64,000 nucleotides of DNA, from contig OY783206.1 in the NCBI GenBank assembly GCA_963678705.1, positions 19,417,807-19,481,806 of the forward strand. Direction: 5' to 3'. Origin of the DNA: Panorpa germanica (Eukaryota > Arthropoda > Insecta > Mecoptera > Panorpidae). Below, piece after piece: positions 23,061 through 34,452 of the stretch. The notes beneath the pieces were generated by a model. It was not told the DNA's origin, searched no databases, and saw nothing but the letters and a program-made list of their open reading frames with translations. A program made the position numbers and the translations under genes. How positions within the stretch are numbered: position 1 is the first letter of the stretch; each line of letters begins with the position of its first letter.

Positions 23061-23440
23061 GTTACGCAGTCGAATAAAGAGTTTTGAATTATAAACTAAA
23101 AAGATTAAATGATAAAAATTGTTTATGTAAGAAGAAAATAAATTTCAAATATTGCGAAATGATTTTTATGACAAATTGCCAAAAAAGTGTCAAATATTCA
23201 CATAAATGAAACTCGCTTAAAACTGTATAAAAATATTTAAGAAAAATTATTGTGAGTCGAATGATATATTTATTGGGTTAAATGACAGTAAGATCTGTGT
23301 GCTGTCAAATGAGTTACATAATCAGGCGTTTAGGAGATTAGAAACGAAGCCACAACGCCGCCAAACATTGCGCAATAAAGCTTCTTTCGTAGCAATTCCA
23401 ACCTAGCATTCTCTCTCTAGTAGTGTGACGGAAATTCTTC

Positions 23441-23790
23441 TTTGGCCTGTCGCAATATGCAACCGTATTTTGAACGGACATATACGCGGTACTACGCTTT
23501 ACCTATCCGAACCCTGTAAATGTAATGAACCCTCGCACACTGTAAGCGACAAAGCCGTTCGTTACGGGTGTTACGGGAATTTTAAGCAAACATGGAATAA
23601 CCAATATATGGAACAGTGGTGTATCGATACAAATTAAAGTAATTAGTACAAAACAATGCCTTGGCGTAATGTCGTATCGGTACAAGAGTCGGCTTGCTTT
23701 GAGAGTTCTATCCGCTGAACCAAGTCGCCGATTTACGTCCGAATTCGTCGTCGCTTAAATACGCTTCCATAGTTTGTAGAGAAGAAGAAG
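23441..23790 (+). mobile_element. PIF/Harbinger-like MITE (GGCCTGTCGCA family)
   Basis: The left end is 'ggcctgtcgcaatatgc'. Internal 'gctttacctatccgaaccctg' follows, then the right-hand motifs 'gccgatttacgtccgaatt' and 'cgtcgcttaaatacgc'. The outer right end is degraded. No ORF. Confidence 0.65.
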
Positions 23791-23814
23791 CGGTTCTGAA
23801 GAGAATGTTACTAT

Positions 23815-24505
23815 TAAGCGAAAACCAGGAATAACGCCCTCGAACTGAGCATGCTCGCTGTACGCATTTCACATCCGAGCCATACGTGGCCAACATCACT
23901 TCTTATTAGTAACTCAGTGAAGGCATGGATTCTATTTTAGCTTTAGCGTGTTTTCGTCAGCGGAAGAATCAATTTTCTTACGCTCACTGCTTTTAGATGC
24001 TAGTTGTTGTAGTTTTGTTTCTGTTTTTTATATAAATTCAGTCAACCACTACAGAATAATAAAAACTTGAGATACGTTTCACACCACGTCAAGAGTTGAA
24101 CTAAATTATCAATGACCAACATGTTGGCGCTTGGCTCGTGTTGGAAGAGTACGTCAAGCCGAGCGCAGAAACCGCCAACATATTCAAGACTATATTAAGC
24201 CTTTTACAACGGGTACAATCAGATTCTTTTATAATATTCTTCATAAAGAGCGAATTAAATCTTTTGTGTAATCATTTAAATGGTTTTATTATTATTTTAA
24301 TAAAAGAACATCAGAGACATCTGTTTTTTAAAACATACATTACAAAAGCCAGGAAGTATTATCTTTTGTTCGTCTTCATAATCTCCATTGCTCTGTGTCT
24401 TTCTTAGCAAATCTTTTCTTAATATTTAACTAAAGCTCTTGTTTTGAATATATTTGGATTGGTTAACTTTTTTGTAAATATGTTTATTTTATTGTTGCGT
24501 TGGGA
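23815..24505 (+). repeat. Long dispersed repeat, copy 2, with a 67-bp hairpin insert
   Basis: Close match to 4450-5050. Differs by an extra 67 bp at about 24119-24185. The start of that insert, 'atgttggcgcttggctcg', is roughly the inverse of its end, 'cgagcgcagaaaccgccaacat'. Without it the flanks read continuously as in copy 1. Confidence 0.65.
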
Positions 24506-24507
24506 AA

Positions 24508-24660
24508 AGCCCCATTCCCACTCACTTTTTGTTTTAGTGTTAATTTAAGGTCTTATATGCGACTTATACTTAAAAGAGGTTATAAGAGCGGTATAAATCT
24601 ATAATATGATAATAAATTTTATCTTATTTGTTTCTATATACATTATAGAAAAATAAGTGA
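24508..24660 (+). mobile_element. Two MITE fragments joined
   Basis: 24508-24552 is the start of an AGCCCCATTCCCACTCAC-family MITE. From 24553 it changes to the inner part of the TA-flanked hairpin MITE ('gacttatacttaaaagagg' and 'cattatagaaaaataagtga'). Neither is complete. Confidence 0.55.
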
Positions 24661-25206
24661 GTCGACTTTTTCAATTCTTGATTGACATTGATGTTATTAA
24701 ATGTGTATTGACGTGTCTATTTTAATAAATATCTAAATGTTGACGGAGATATAGCAATTAAAAGTTTGAATTGTAGTTTTAGCGCTAGAAATGGTCGGCC
24801 ATATTTGTATGACGTGAAATGCATTTTCAAAAATGTCAATTCAAAGAATAATAAGTTTTTATTTTATTTAACCCTGCTAAGGCAGACATAATATTGGAAT
24901 TTGAGTGTTCCTTGAAATAGCTGTAAATAATATTTGATATTTTGATATATAATTACATATAGCAGAGATTTATGAGCTGTAAGGTTGGTACCCTTACACA
25001 AGGATTGTGATGTCACATGCACATGGAATGTGTACAACGTTGAATGCCTTTAATAATTAAAGAGACAAAATGACTTTTTTAATTGTTAATATCTCGTAAC
25101 ATATAAGGAGTTATTAAAAAATAAATGAACATTTGAGGTTCTAGTAACCCACTTTATCAATATATAGTACACTTTTATAGAAATTAAGACATAGAACACA
25201 AGTCCA
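24650..25206 (+). mobile_element. AATGGGCTTGTGTCC-family MITE, left end lost
   Basis: Matches 35040-35547 from 'tttttcaattcttgattga' to the right end 'acacaagtccatt'. The left inverted end is replaced by a fragment of another repeat. Confidence 0.7.
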
Positions 25207-26156
25207 TTATAAATTATTTTTGAATCGTTTTAAATGGTCACTTCAAGTGTGCGTCTAGACTTACATAAAATAAAATCTTGTATGTAATTTAATTAATAAA
25301 TAAATTACATCTCTTCTAAGTTCGTAACAAGCCAGACGGAGGCGGCTGTCTTACATTTAATTTACTGTCAATATTTCGGCGTCACTTTTGCGATGTTTTC
25401 TGAATTACATAGAAATGAATAACTCAAGCCGTGGAAAGACGCGCATGCACTTGACTTTCAATAAACAAGCATTTCCGATTGCTTTAAATACTTATGTATA
25501 TCAAAATAGAATCCAATTCAAATTTTATTATTAATCGTTAATTTATTTGCCAAATGTATGACAGCTTTAACATCTAAAGCAGCGTCTCTATTGACGTAAC
25601 AATGGCGGTCACATCGAAATCTAAAACTTCCAAAAACATTTCGCTAACGCTACTAGTACCGCCGTCTAGTATACGCCTGAAACACCGTCATTTTATATCG
25701 CGCGCAGTGAGTTGGACAGCTGTGTAAAAGTAAGGACGTATTTTGTTATAAAAAACTTAAAAATACGGTGAAGGTAAGCTTGAAGTGATTAAAACCAATC
25801 AATATCTTTCTAAATGTCAATTATTGCCCACATACTAGTGTATCCCATGGGCTTGTTGGATTTCATGAAAGTTCTTTACGTTTTTAGTGATCAATCAAAA
25901 AAACCATTATCGATTTTTGGGGTAATGGCAGTCATTCTTGGCGGGTGATAGGGTCACTGAATCTATGCGATTATTGTGAGAGTAAAAGGGAGAGTTCTTA
26001 GGCGTGTTGATCTGTAGGTAATTTTCATAGTACAAATATAAAAATAATAACAAAATATTTGATTTAAAAAAAAAAGAATTTATTGTTTAATTTTGGTTAA
26101 AATATTAAAAATAAAGAACATGTATGCGTAAAAATAAAGAACATATATTTTATTAA

Positions 26157-26275
26157 GGAGGTACAGGACGTACCGTCAATGCAAAAAGTTTATCTCTCGG
26201 AAATATATAATACGAATGTAAAATACGAAAAAAGTCAGTTACTTTTACACTAAGTCCTTAAAATAAGAAAATATT
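26157..26275 (+). mobile_element. TTAA-flanked element (GGAGGTAC family), left-end fragment
   Basis: TTAA at 26153-26156, then 'ggaggtacaggacgtaccg' and 'aaaaagtttatctctcgg'. The element breaks off before a MITE that starts near 26341. Confidence 0.7.
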
Positions 26276-26340
26276 TAAATTACTGCTGAAGTGACCGCGA
26301 TTCCCCATCTTCCCCTACTCATGCATCTTCAACTTGATGA

Positions 26341-26678
26341 GGTTAGTAATAGTAATGTTCGTTTCGACAGTTGGACAAAACTGAATGTGTAATTATTAAA
26401 ATTGTTGTTTTTAAAAACAATTAGTGATAGTAATTGTTTTTAATTCTTTATTTTTGACAAACTGATCTTGAACTTCTTTTAAAAATAAATCCTACTGCGT
26501 TTTGACACATTGTCACATTTTGGAGGTTATAATATTTTTTATAGATTTTTAACTTAAAAACATTGGATCTTGTAAAGTTCTATAAAAGCGAGGAAAACTT
26601 AAATTAAATTGAGCAAAGAGTGATTTAAGGAGTGAAATTAAATACTAAATTAAAAACAAAGTGAATGGGAATGTTACC
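26341..26678 (-). mobile_element. CATTCCCACTCACTG-family MITE, inverted copy
   Basis: On the minus strand it begins 'aacattcccattcactttg' and runs through landmarks shared with 36010-36350 ('ccaaaatgtgaca', 'aacaattactatcactaatt') toward 'gaacattactattactaacc'. The far terminal segment is missing. Confidence 0.7.
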
Positions 26679-26689
26679 TAATGCCTCGT

Positions 26690-27420
26690 ACAGATGGTGC
26701 GACATAAACATGCGACACTCAACATTTATATATTTTCATTCATAATTTGACATTATTTAGACATGAGGCGCACGAGTCGACTGATTGCAAACTAGTCGAG
26801 CCGTGTTTCGTGACTCTATAGAATTTGTAACAATAGCATAACAGGAGATTTTATTGTGTCGTATTTGTATGTTTGTATGTAATTAAATACTTTTGAATAA
26901 TATTTGTGCACATCTCTGCTCATGATGTCACCATCAAAAGCATGCAACGAAACATGCCCTGTGACCGAGAAACAGAGTCGCTGAAAACGTACTCGAAATC
27001 AGTTTAGTTTCGTTCCTAACAACACAGTTCCATTCTGATTCGGTTTTGGCAGATTTGGGGGTAAGGTTTGCAACCAGTCGCCTTATGCGCGGACGGCCTT
27101 AAAGTACAGACTAGTGCGACACTAATAAAACCCTTACTTATGCTATTTTTAAAAATTCTAGGTATTTATTAAACAAAAATGTTTCAATACGCAGCCGGAA
27201 AATCTAAAGAAATTTCAGGTTTGAATATGGTGTCGAACAAAAGGGTCGAGTACCTACTCAGTCTCCAGTATAATATCATGTACGTTGACGTTTCTTTTAG
27301 TTGTGTTTAGTTAATAAATAAAAATAATTGAAAATGGTGTTTAAATGGACAAATGAACCTGAACAATAGACCCTTGTCAAACTGAGTTCGACAGGGGTAA
27401 TTATGAGTTAAGAGAGACCT
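26690..27420 (-). mobile_element. GTGCGACA-ended repeat, inverted copy hosting a Harbinger-like MITE
   Basis: The left end 'gatggtgcgacataaacatg' is the inverse of the right end of the copy at 42598-43430. 27100-27420 is the inverse of its left part ('agactagtgcgacactaataaaac', 'cccttgtcaaactg'). It is split at 26762-27100 by a separate MITE. Confidence 0.6.
26764..27097 (+). mobile_element. PIF/Harbinger-like MITE (GGCCSTCCGCACATG family), copy 1
   Basis: The left end is degraded ('gcgcacgagtcgactgattgc'). The right end is 'gcgcggacggcc' followed by TTA. Other copies are at 29871-30256, 30257-30488 and 42907-43306. No ORF. Confidence 0.75.
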
Positions 27421-27775
27421 TGTTAAATAACTGCGCATGACTACAAAATATTTTATATATGTATATGCTCTCAAAAAGTAGAATACAAAATTATATTTCT
27501 GTGTTTGGGTTTACACTTTTTAAATACCCTGTTACTTTTTGGTGTGGGAGTCTGAATGCGAGTCCTACGGGTCGACTCATGGCTTAGTAGATTTCCATTA
27601 TTGTGACTAGCTTAGCTTTGCTTAGCTTGGTCCAGTTTTACGATTAGAAAAGAACGGAACAATGCGAACGATTCTCACAGAATACTAAACACCAAATAAA
27701 TTCAATAGAAGAAAGAAGTTTATACGTTTAAAAATTTCTATTCAAAATATTTCGATGTGTTATGTTTTTTAATGG

Positions 27776-28590
27776 AGCAAGATCCCAGAGCAACCAGACA
27801 TCACTTATTTTTTGAGCAACAAAATGTGTAAGATTGAGTAGTATTAGTATGTACGTAGTATGTTCGTAGTATGATCGTATGCCTGCCTGCTAGTTTGACC
27901 AGGCGGCCATTTTCCAGGTATCAGGTAATCAAGGTCGGTACTCATCTTACTTATTTTATGATGATTGATTTTTACGTATATATAAGACAATACCGTTAAC
28001 AATCTGTCATCAATATTTCCAGACCCGTCCCGACGGCAGTTTTACCTTGCGGACGCTTTAAAGTTGACAAAATACATTCTTAAAGTCACTTATTGTCTGA
28101 TGGTTCATTTTTATATATGTTAGCGAGACAACTATTCACAATCTGCTAGATCAAATTTAATTCCGAGTACGACCGAGAGGGTATTATCCGTGCGCATGAG
28201 AGTGAGTGAGACATATATAGTGTGGATCGGTTTTTCCTCTTGTAAAACGTTTTAAAATAGTTGTCTCGCTAACATATATAAAAAAGGACCATCAGAAAAC
28301 AAGTGACTTTAAGAACTTTTTTTTGGTCCGCTTTAAAGCGTCTGCAAGGTAATACTGCCGTCGGGACGTATTGATGACAGATTTTTAACGATATTGTCTT
28401 ACATATACGTAAAAATCAGCTGTCAGAATTTAAGTGAGATGAGTAGCGACTTAGCGATACCTGGAAAATGGCCGCCTGGTCAACCTAGCAGGTAGGCATA
28501 TGTTTATTGTACATACGAACACTACTCAATCTTACACATTTTGTTCATCAGGAAATAAGTGATGTCTGGTGGCCCTGGGATCTTGGACTA
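27776..28590. mobile_element. Foldback-like element: 0.8-kb near-perfect palindrome
   Basis: The left arm (about 27776-28132) and the right arm (about 28255-28590) are inverted copies roughly 340 bp long. Only about 120 bp of unique loop separates them. Matching landmarks are 'caagatcccag' against 'ctgggatcttg', 'ccaggcggccattttccagg' against 'cctggaaaatggccgcctgg', and 'tatatgttagcgagacaact' against 'agttgtctcgctaacatata'. Small indels separate the arms. There is no ORF. Foldback elements and long-hairpin MITEs have this shape. Confidence 0.85.
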
Positions 28591-28708
28591 TAAGGCTCTG
28601 TCTGTAGTACTACAATATGATTCCAACTTTGTGTTACGCCTGCGTGGTATTAGTTATATATACACTCGAAAAAAATTGTCTAAAAAATGCTTTAGACGCT
28701 TCTTGCTT

Positions 28709-29287
28709 AGACCTGTCGCAGTATGGCACCGTATTTAAGCGACGGCGAATTCGGACGTAAATCGGCGAGTTGGATGAGCGGCTACTATTCTAAAAAAAAC
28801 CACACAAAGTGTGTGTGTCACAAAACATACATCGATATACCACTGGTATTAAAGGGATTTTAGCATTTATTATATATCTGAGTTCTGGTTGACGTGAATT
28901 TTAATTTAGTTCTATCGTATTTGTTTGGTGGTTTGTATAAACTGAAACATGTTGAACATACTCGTTCACAAAGCGATGTCGCCGGTAGATCCCATTCGAG
29001 GCGGATTGAAGCGATACAACGCGCGTTCTTAGGTATCCCTCCAGTCTGAGGCGGCTGTTTGGAATTTCAAAGGTTCGTATAGATTAGCGTTGTGGTGATG
29101 GTAACGCTTGGATAAAATTCGCTGTTATTCGATTCTAATGTGAGAGATAGATGCCGCCCGTATTCGGACGGCTTTGTAGCTTGCAGTGTGCGATGTCTCA
29201 TTACATTTACAGGGTTCGGATAGGTAAAGCGTAATACCGCGTATACGTCCGGCCGAAATTCGTCGAATTACGATGCCATACTGATAC
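28709..29287 (+). mobile_element. PIF/Harbinger-like MITE (GRCCTGTCGCAGTATGGC ends), TTA-flanked
   Basis: The left end is 'gacctgtcgcagtatggcac' after TTA. The right end 'gccatactgatacaggcc' is followed by TTA. A 3-bp TTA/TAA duplication is characteristic of PIF/Harbinger. Inner parts contain the inverse of 'ctttacctatccgaaccctg'. No ORF. Confidence 0.75.
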
Positions 29288-29497
29288 AGGCCTTAGAAGA
29301 GAGTCAAAGTGCAAAAGAAAATCCACTCGCAGAATTACGACACACAAAATATCCTGCTATTTCACGGATCAAAGTTTAAGGATCACTGTTATATTGTTAG
29401 GGATATCGCATTTGTTGATGAAACATAATACCCTATGTGTAAATATGAAAAATGCCGCGGTTTTCAGTTCGAGAAAGAAACAAGAGCTCGCTTTGTT

Positions 29498-29870
29498 TAG
29501 AAGTTGATGTGCTCGTTTCGTGCCCGTTCAGCGCTTTCAATGGTTGGGCTCGTATCTCGCGGCAACTTGATATGGAAGTGAAGAATCTGGATTATAAACA
29601 ACTGTCAAGGAGTAACTCGTGCTAATTGGGAAGCTGCCTTGTTCTTACAGTGGGACAGGCCCCACACTGCAAGCATATTTAAGCGAATTTTGACTGGACG
29701 TATACACGCTACTACGCTTTACTTATCCGAACCCTGTAAATGTAATGAACCCTCGCACACTGCAAGCGACAAAGCCGTTTGAATACTGGCGTTACGTAGC
29801 TCTCACACTGCAGCCGTATATCAGCGAACGCTTTACTTATCCGAACCTAGTAAATACAATCATCCGTCTA
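29498..29870 (+). repeat. Repeat copy shared with 36362-36806
   Basis: Contains 'cccgttcagcgctttcaatg', 'ttgatatggaagtga', 'gtgggacaggccccacactg' and then the GGCCTGTCGCA-family core. The string 'gtgggacaggccccac' is itself a hairpin. The short frames here are not genes. Confidence 0.65.
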
Positions 29871-30256
29871 AGGCCGTCCGCACATGGGTCGACTGATTTC
29901 AAACACGGGCCCCGAATCAACACGAACCGAATGAGAATGCAACTGTGTTGTTAGTGAGAGAACGCACGTGTATACGAGCGAGAAAACACACACGGCACGA
30001 ACGAAACTAAACTGATTTACTTTATCACGGGGCAATTACGGCATATGCTTTTGATGCTGATATCATGAGCAGAGATATGCACAAATACTATTCAAAAGTA
30101 TTTAAATACATACATACAAATACCTCATAATACGACATAATAAAATCCCCAATTATGCTATTGTTAAAAATTCTATAGTCACGAAACACGGTTCGTTTTT
30201 CGTTTTCATTGGAAACTTCGAGTTTGCAGTCAGTCAACCCGTGTGAAGAGGGCCTA
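29871..30256 (+). mobile_element. PIF/Harbinger-like MITE (GGCCSTCCGCACATG family), copy 2
   Basis: The left end after TAA is 'ggccgtccgcacatgggtcg'. The right end is 'aacccgtgtgaagagggcc', followed by TAA. Ends are inverted and the 3-bp TAA duplication is intact. Confidence 0.85.
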
Positions 30257-30488
30257 AGGCATATCTCTGCTCATGAATTCACCATCAAAAGCATGCAACG
30301 AAGCATGCCCTGCGACCGAGAAACAGAGTGGGTGAAAACGTGCTCAAAACCAGTTTAGTTTCGTTCGTGCCGTGTGTTTTCTTTCACTCGTATGCACGTT
30401 CGTTTTTTCACTACCAATACAGTTCCATTTTCATTTGGTTCGGGTAGATTCAGGGTTTGCAATCAGTCGCCTCATGTGCGGAGGGCCT
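30257..30488 (+). mobile_element. Same MITE family, half copy in opposite orientation
   Basis: Begins 'catatctctgctcatgaatt' and ends 'cgcctcatgtgcggagggcc'. It joins the previous copy directly. Relative to that copy it is inverted, so the pair forms a composite hairpin. Confidence 0.7.
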
Positions 30489-30659
30489 GAGACGATAAGG
30501 CTATATATGGAAGAAAAAATTAATAGAATAGCTATCATCAGTTTTGAAAAAAAAACTAAATGAGGCTCACGTGCCTGTAAAATTGTAGTACGTGCCATCT
30601 CTGACACGCGTGCCTTAGGTTCGCCACCACTGCCCTACAGTACACAAGTTTGACTTGGC

Positions 30660-30791
30660 GTATTATGACACAACACATGCAAAGAACACAAGAGTCGGTT
30701 TGGTTTGAGAGTTTTAGAAGCGCAACCAAACCGCCGATTTACGTCCGAGTTTGCCGTCGCTTAAATACGCTTGTAGTGTGCGACAGGCCTT
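30660..30791 (+). mobile_element. GGCCTGTCGCA-family right-end fragment
   Basis: Ends 'gtgcgacaggcc' followed by TTA, preceded by 'gccgatttacgtccgag' and 'gccgtcgcttaaatacgctt'. It pairs as an inverted end with 28709-28770, so 28709-30791 may be one composite element with later insertions. Confidence 0.65.
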
Positions 30792-31303
30792 ATGAGGCCC
30801 ACAGACGACCAACTCGGCTGACAGCATCCACAATATACATATTCGATTGAAATTGATTATTAATAAATGAATGTTATATAATTATTGACTTTTAATTGAC
30901 AGAGTCCCAACGTTGGGAAGATAATTTGACCTATCTCAGAAGTTAACGCTTCTTTAGTCGATTTTTAAGAAGTTTTTATTGGACAAGTCAATCATCTACT
31001 CACTCTCTAATCAATCTTGTAGCTTTTATCAAACACTTATCACTGTTTGCAGAGCTTTCTAAATATTTATTTAATGCAATTTACATTTGTGTTCCATCAA
31101 ACTTAATTTTATCTTTAACAAATAGTTTGTGATGATAAGATACCATCGATATCGCCACACCGATTTGGAAGATTGATAGATTTATTAGCTTGTTATTTAC
31201 CCAACTATTTATTAAGGCCATTGCCCTTTAAAAGGGCTTGTGGACTGATTTTAGGGGTCGCTTTCTTAATAATATATGTATATTGACGTTTTTATTTTTT
31301 TAA

Positions 31304-32260
31304 CTCTGCGTGTGTACACTGGGTCTTTTAAGGAACAGTAGAAATTTCAAACTCATATTTCTTTCTTATGAGTACAGAGCGCGCTTCACCTATGCCCCCT
31401 AAAAAGCTAGGTGGTGGTAGGGACTTAAGGTTCCAGCAGCGTTCGGATCTGGCAGTTTACTTGCCTAAAAGGGTCAGTGTACAAACGACGTTAGTACTTT
31501 CCAATGTTACTAAATGCACTTTTTTTACTTTTCTCGAGGTTTTTCAGTTTTTTCATGGTTAAAATAAATGTTTTAAGTAATTTAATATATTATTTCTTAG
31601 ATTATATATATAGACTTTTTTTTATTAGTTCTTCTTATTACTACAATAAGTTTTTGAAGATGGATGACCATTCTACGGGTAAACTAGAAAAGCGAAAACG
31701 ATATTTCGCACTTGGAAGGAAAACAAAAAAAGAATTTTTTTTTGTGTATTGTGTATTATAACATTGTAGCCACTTTTGTCCTAGTGCGCACCGTAAATTC
31801 TCTTTTTGACACTAATTATTATTAACTATTATTATTTCATAACATTTGTATTTTCACCGTTCCGTTTATTACGACATGCCTGAATCTATAAAATATTCCC
31901 TACTTTCAGGTGCACAAATAATTCAACTTTTTGGAGCCCACGTCAAAGACACTACATTCTTTCGAAAGCTTATAGTCTAAGATAAAAAAGTCTACAACCG
32001 TTTTTCTTAATATTTGTTTGTTATACAGTTACGAATTTTTTAACAATATTTCGTTTTTCCGCGTTTTTTTACTATTTGTCAATTTTGATTAACAACGGTT
32101 TTAAACTTTGGATTTTGGCAACTTCTGGGCCATCTAGTAGACACTTCAAGAAGCAATCCAGAGTTTTATCAGATTTTTTGAAAGCTTAGACTGTTGTAAA
32201 CTCAACTGTTCCCTCAAAGACCCAGTACACACCATGACTCGAAAAATATAGTGTTCACGT
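31304..32260 (+). mobile_element. piggyBac-type non-autonomous element, copy 1
   Basis: TTAA (31300-31303) is followed by an end close to CCCTGCGTGTGTACACTGGG (here CTCTGCG). The right side reaches 'tccctcaaagacccagtaca' but its last bases and TTAA are lost near 32260. At 31668-31780 it keeps a broken copy of the cysteine-rich tail seen more clearly at 38066-38213. No transposase core. Confidence 0.8.
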
Positions 32261-32264
32261 TACA

Positions 32265-32720
32265 TCTGCGTGTGACGTCACAAAACAATAAAGTAAATAT
32301 TTTACTTATTCTACAACAATCTTAATATAAAACTTGATGGGATGCACAACTTAGCTGTTAGGGATACTGTTCTGCATGAGAGTCATCAGAGGATGATTTA
32401 GTATTTCAATCAGTATACCGAATGACTGCTGTTCAATAATATGAACAAAATAGACAGCCGAGCCCGTCATTTTTAAAAGAACATTACGTCTATGCGTCGT
32501 GCAGTACGCTAGAGCTATGACATGTTGCAGCCCAAGCTGCATGACGTTTGCTTGCCTCTAAGCAAATGCGACGGTGCAACTCCATTGACGGAGTCTCCTT
32601 TGTTTAAATGGAAGCTACAAGAAAGCGGTAAATGACGTATCACACACACACACACCCGTATGTTTATCTTCTCGTATAAAAGAGATGGCAAATCATCGGA
32701 CATGACGTCACACGCAGATT
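32265..32720. mobile_element. Possible hairpin element with TCTGCGTGTGACGTCA ends
   Basis: The 16-mer tctgcgtgtgacgtca at 32265-32280 recurs inverted at about 32703-32718, with 'aaaacaataaa' next to both. It joins the broken end of the piggyBac-type copy. A run of CA dinucleotides lies at about 32641-32656. No ORF recognised. Confidence 0.45.
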
Positions 32721-32773
32721 TATTGTTTTATAATATTGTATCACTTGTTGATACGTTCTATAATATTGTGATG

Positions 32774-32991
32774 TATAGTTCAAATTACGAGAGGTCGGCG
32801 GCGACTCATACTTAAAACTAGTTGTGGGGTATAAACTGCAGATATAACTAAAAAGTCCTGACTCACTTATTTTTCTATAATGTATATAGAAACGAATAAG
32901 ATAAAATTCATTATCGTATTATAGATTTATATCGCTCTTATAATCTCTTTTAAGTATAAGTCACCGCCGAACTATCGTGATTTAGACTATA
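32774..32991 (+). mobile_element. TA-flanked hairpin MITE (TATAGTYCAAATTACGA ends), copy A
   Basis: About 215 bp. The left end is 'tatagttcaaattacgagag' and then 'tcggcggcgactcatact'. The right end is the inverse: 'aagtataagtcaccgccga' and 'actatcgtgatttagactata'. It is nearly palindromic overall. TA at both ends fits a Tc1/mariner-type target. Confidence 0.85.
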
Positions 32992-33469
32992 TTAACAAAT
33001 AATTGGATATTTGAGGTCCTAACAGACAAATTTATCAATATGTAGTACAACTTTATAAAAATTAAGATATGTTACACAAGCCTATTGTTAGAAATAATTA
33101 TTTTTTTTTAACAAGCTCAAACCAAAATTTACAAAGTACAAATAGTATATAGTAGAAACGTGACGATATATTTGGTACGGAGTGGGTATTTATCAGCCCG
33201 CTAAATATTTCTATTACATGGTCTGCTTGTAATGCGTAAATGCCGCGGTGGCTATTCTGGGCAGATCACTTGTCAACATGCAGCAATACGTGGGCCCGAG
33301 GTTGTATCTCTGGAACATTATCAAAACACACGAAATCAAATTCATTCGATTATAAATATCCTCGCGTAACTGTTATGCGGAATGGAATCCAATGGAAAAC
33401 AGTTGCCGAATGTAATACAGCGCGAAAACAAGGCGCTTCCCAAGAACGATCATATTGAAAATCATCTTT

Positions 33470-34068
33470 GAATATATATCGGGATTTTCAAAAAGGACCT
33501 TGTTTTCTAAAAAAAAATAACACAAGAAATTCGGAAGGAGGACCGAAAGAGTATTTTGAAAGGAATGGAATGGGGACAAAGAAGGAGAAAAGAAGACACA
33601 AGTGTGGAAGAGAAGCTAAGGAGAAGAGACAGGGAGATACAACACAAAGAAAAAAAGGAAAAAAATGAGGAGATCAATTATAGAAAAAGATATAAAAGAA
33701 TTTGGGAGAGAGAGATACCACAATACTTAAGAGAAAAAGACACAAAAAACATGAATCGATTACCAGATTCAGATTGGGAAACGAGGAAGAAGGAAACAGA
33801 TACTGGGCAAATAGCGAGGAAAGGATGTCTAAGGTGAGCGGATCGGAGATAGAAACATTGGAGCACATTAAGTTTCCATGTGAGAAAAAGGTAATAAGCG
33901 CAAATAATATTGTGCTCTTATTAAAGGGAGGTAATGAAGGGAAGAGGTGGATAGCGGAGATAAAGAAAAGGAGAAGGAAAAATGAAGGAATGGCAGAGTA
34001 GAAACAGGAGTATAAGAGAGAGTAGCAGGAGGAGTGAAGCAGTAGCAGTTTTTTTAAATTTTTATAAG
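33470..34068 (+). pseudogene. LINE 3' fragment (ORF2 C-terminus), broken
   Basis: Plus-strand fragment of the family at 607-4113, limited to the last 180 or so codons of ORF2. Readable pieces are YFERNGM (33551 onward), KRYKRIWEREIPQYL, FRLGNEEEGNRYWANSEE and ETLEHIKFPC. The knuckle cysteines are partly lost (KVSG in place of RxCG). At least two frameshifts. The 3' tail ends in a T-rich run. Confidence 0.8.
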
Positions 34069-34145
34069 GATTTTTGCTTACAACTTTCTTATTTTTGCTT
34101 ACATTTATCTGTTATTTTTGCTTACAACTTTCTTATTCTAAAAGT
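34069..34145 (+). repeat. Short tandem repeat, 'ttttgcttacaactttctta' units
   Basis: Roughly three units of about 30 bp containing 'tttttgcttaca', directly after the LINE tail. Non-coding. Confidence 0.7.
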
Positions 34146-34452
34146 TGCGACAAAAAGCTACTAATCAAAGTTGTAGATAATATTGTTATCTACAAAAAAG
34201 ATCCTTTTGAAGTTTTTGTGAGAGTTATGGTTTTCAAGATAAATAAATAAAAGTAAGTTATTTCCATGATGACCGAATACCTCATGAACTAACATATATA
34301 AGTTAAAATGATTTTGGAATTTTAAATGGCATCTAATACAAAAAGACCTCCGTATGATTCCAATATTTATTTTTTACTAAAGAGTAATAATGCCAATGTT
34401 TAAAGGCAAGAGTGATTATTTTAAATTCTAAAGATTGAGTTTAAATATTCTT

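Noticed and set aside
32641..32656. CA microsatellite as a notable feature
   Set aside because: Too short to be more than ordinary simple sequence.
34069..34145. CRISPR-like array
   Set aside because: The units are adjacent tandem repeats without spacers, in an insect genome.
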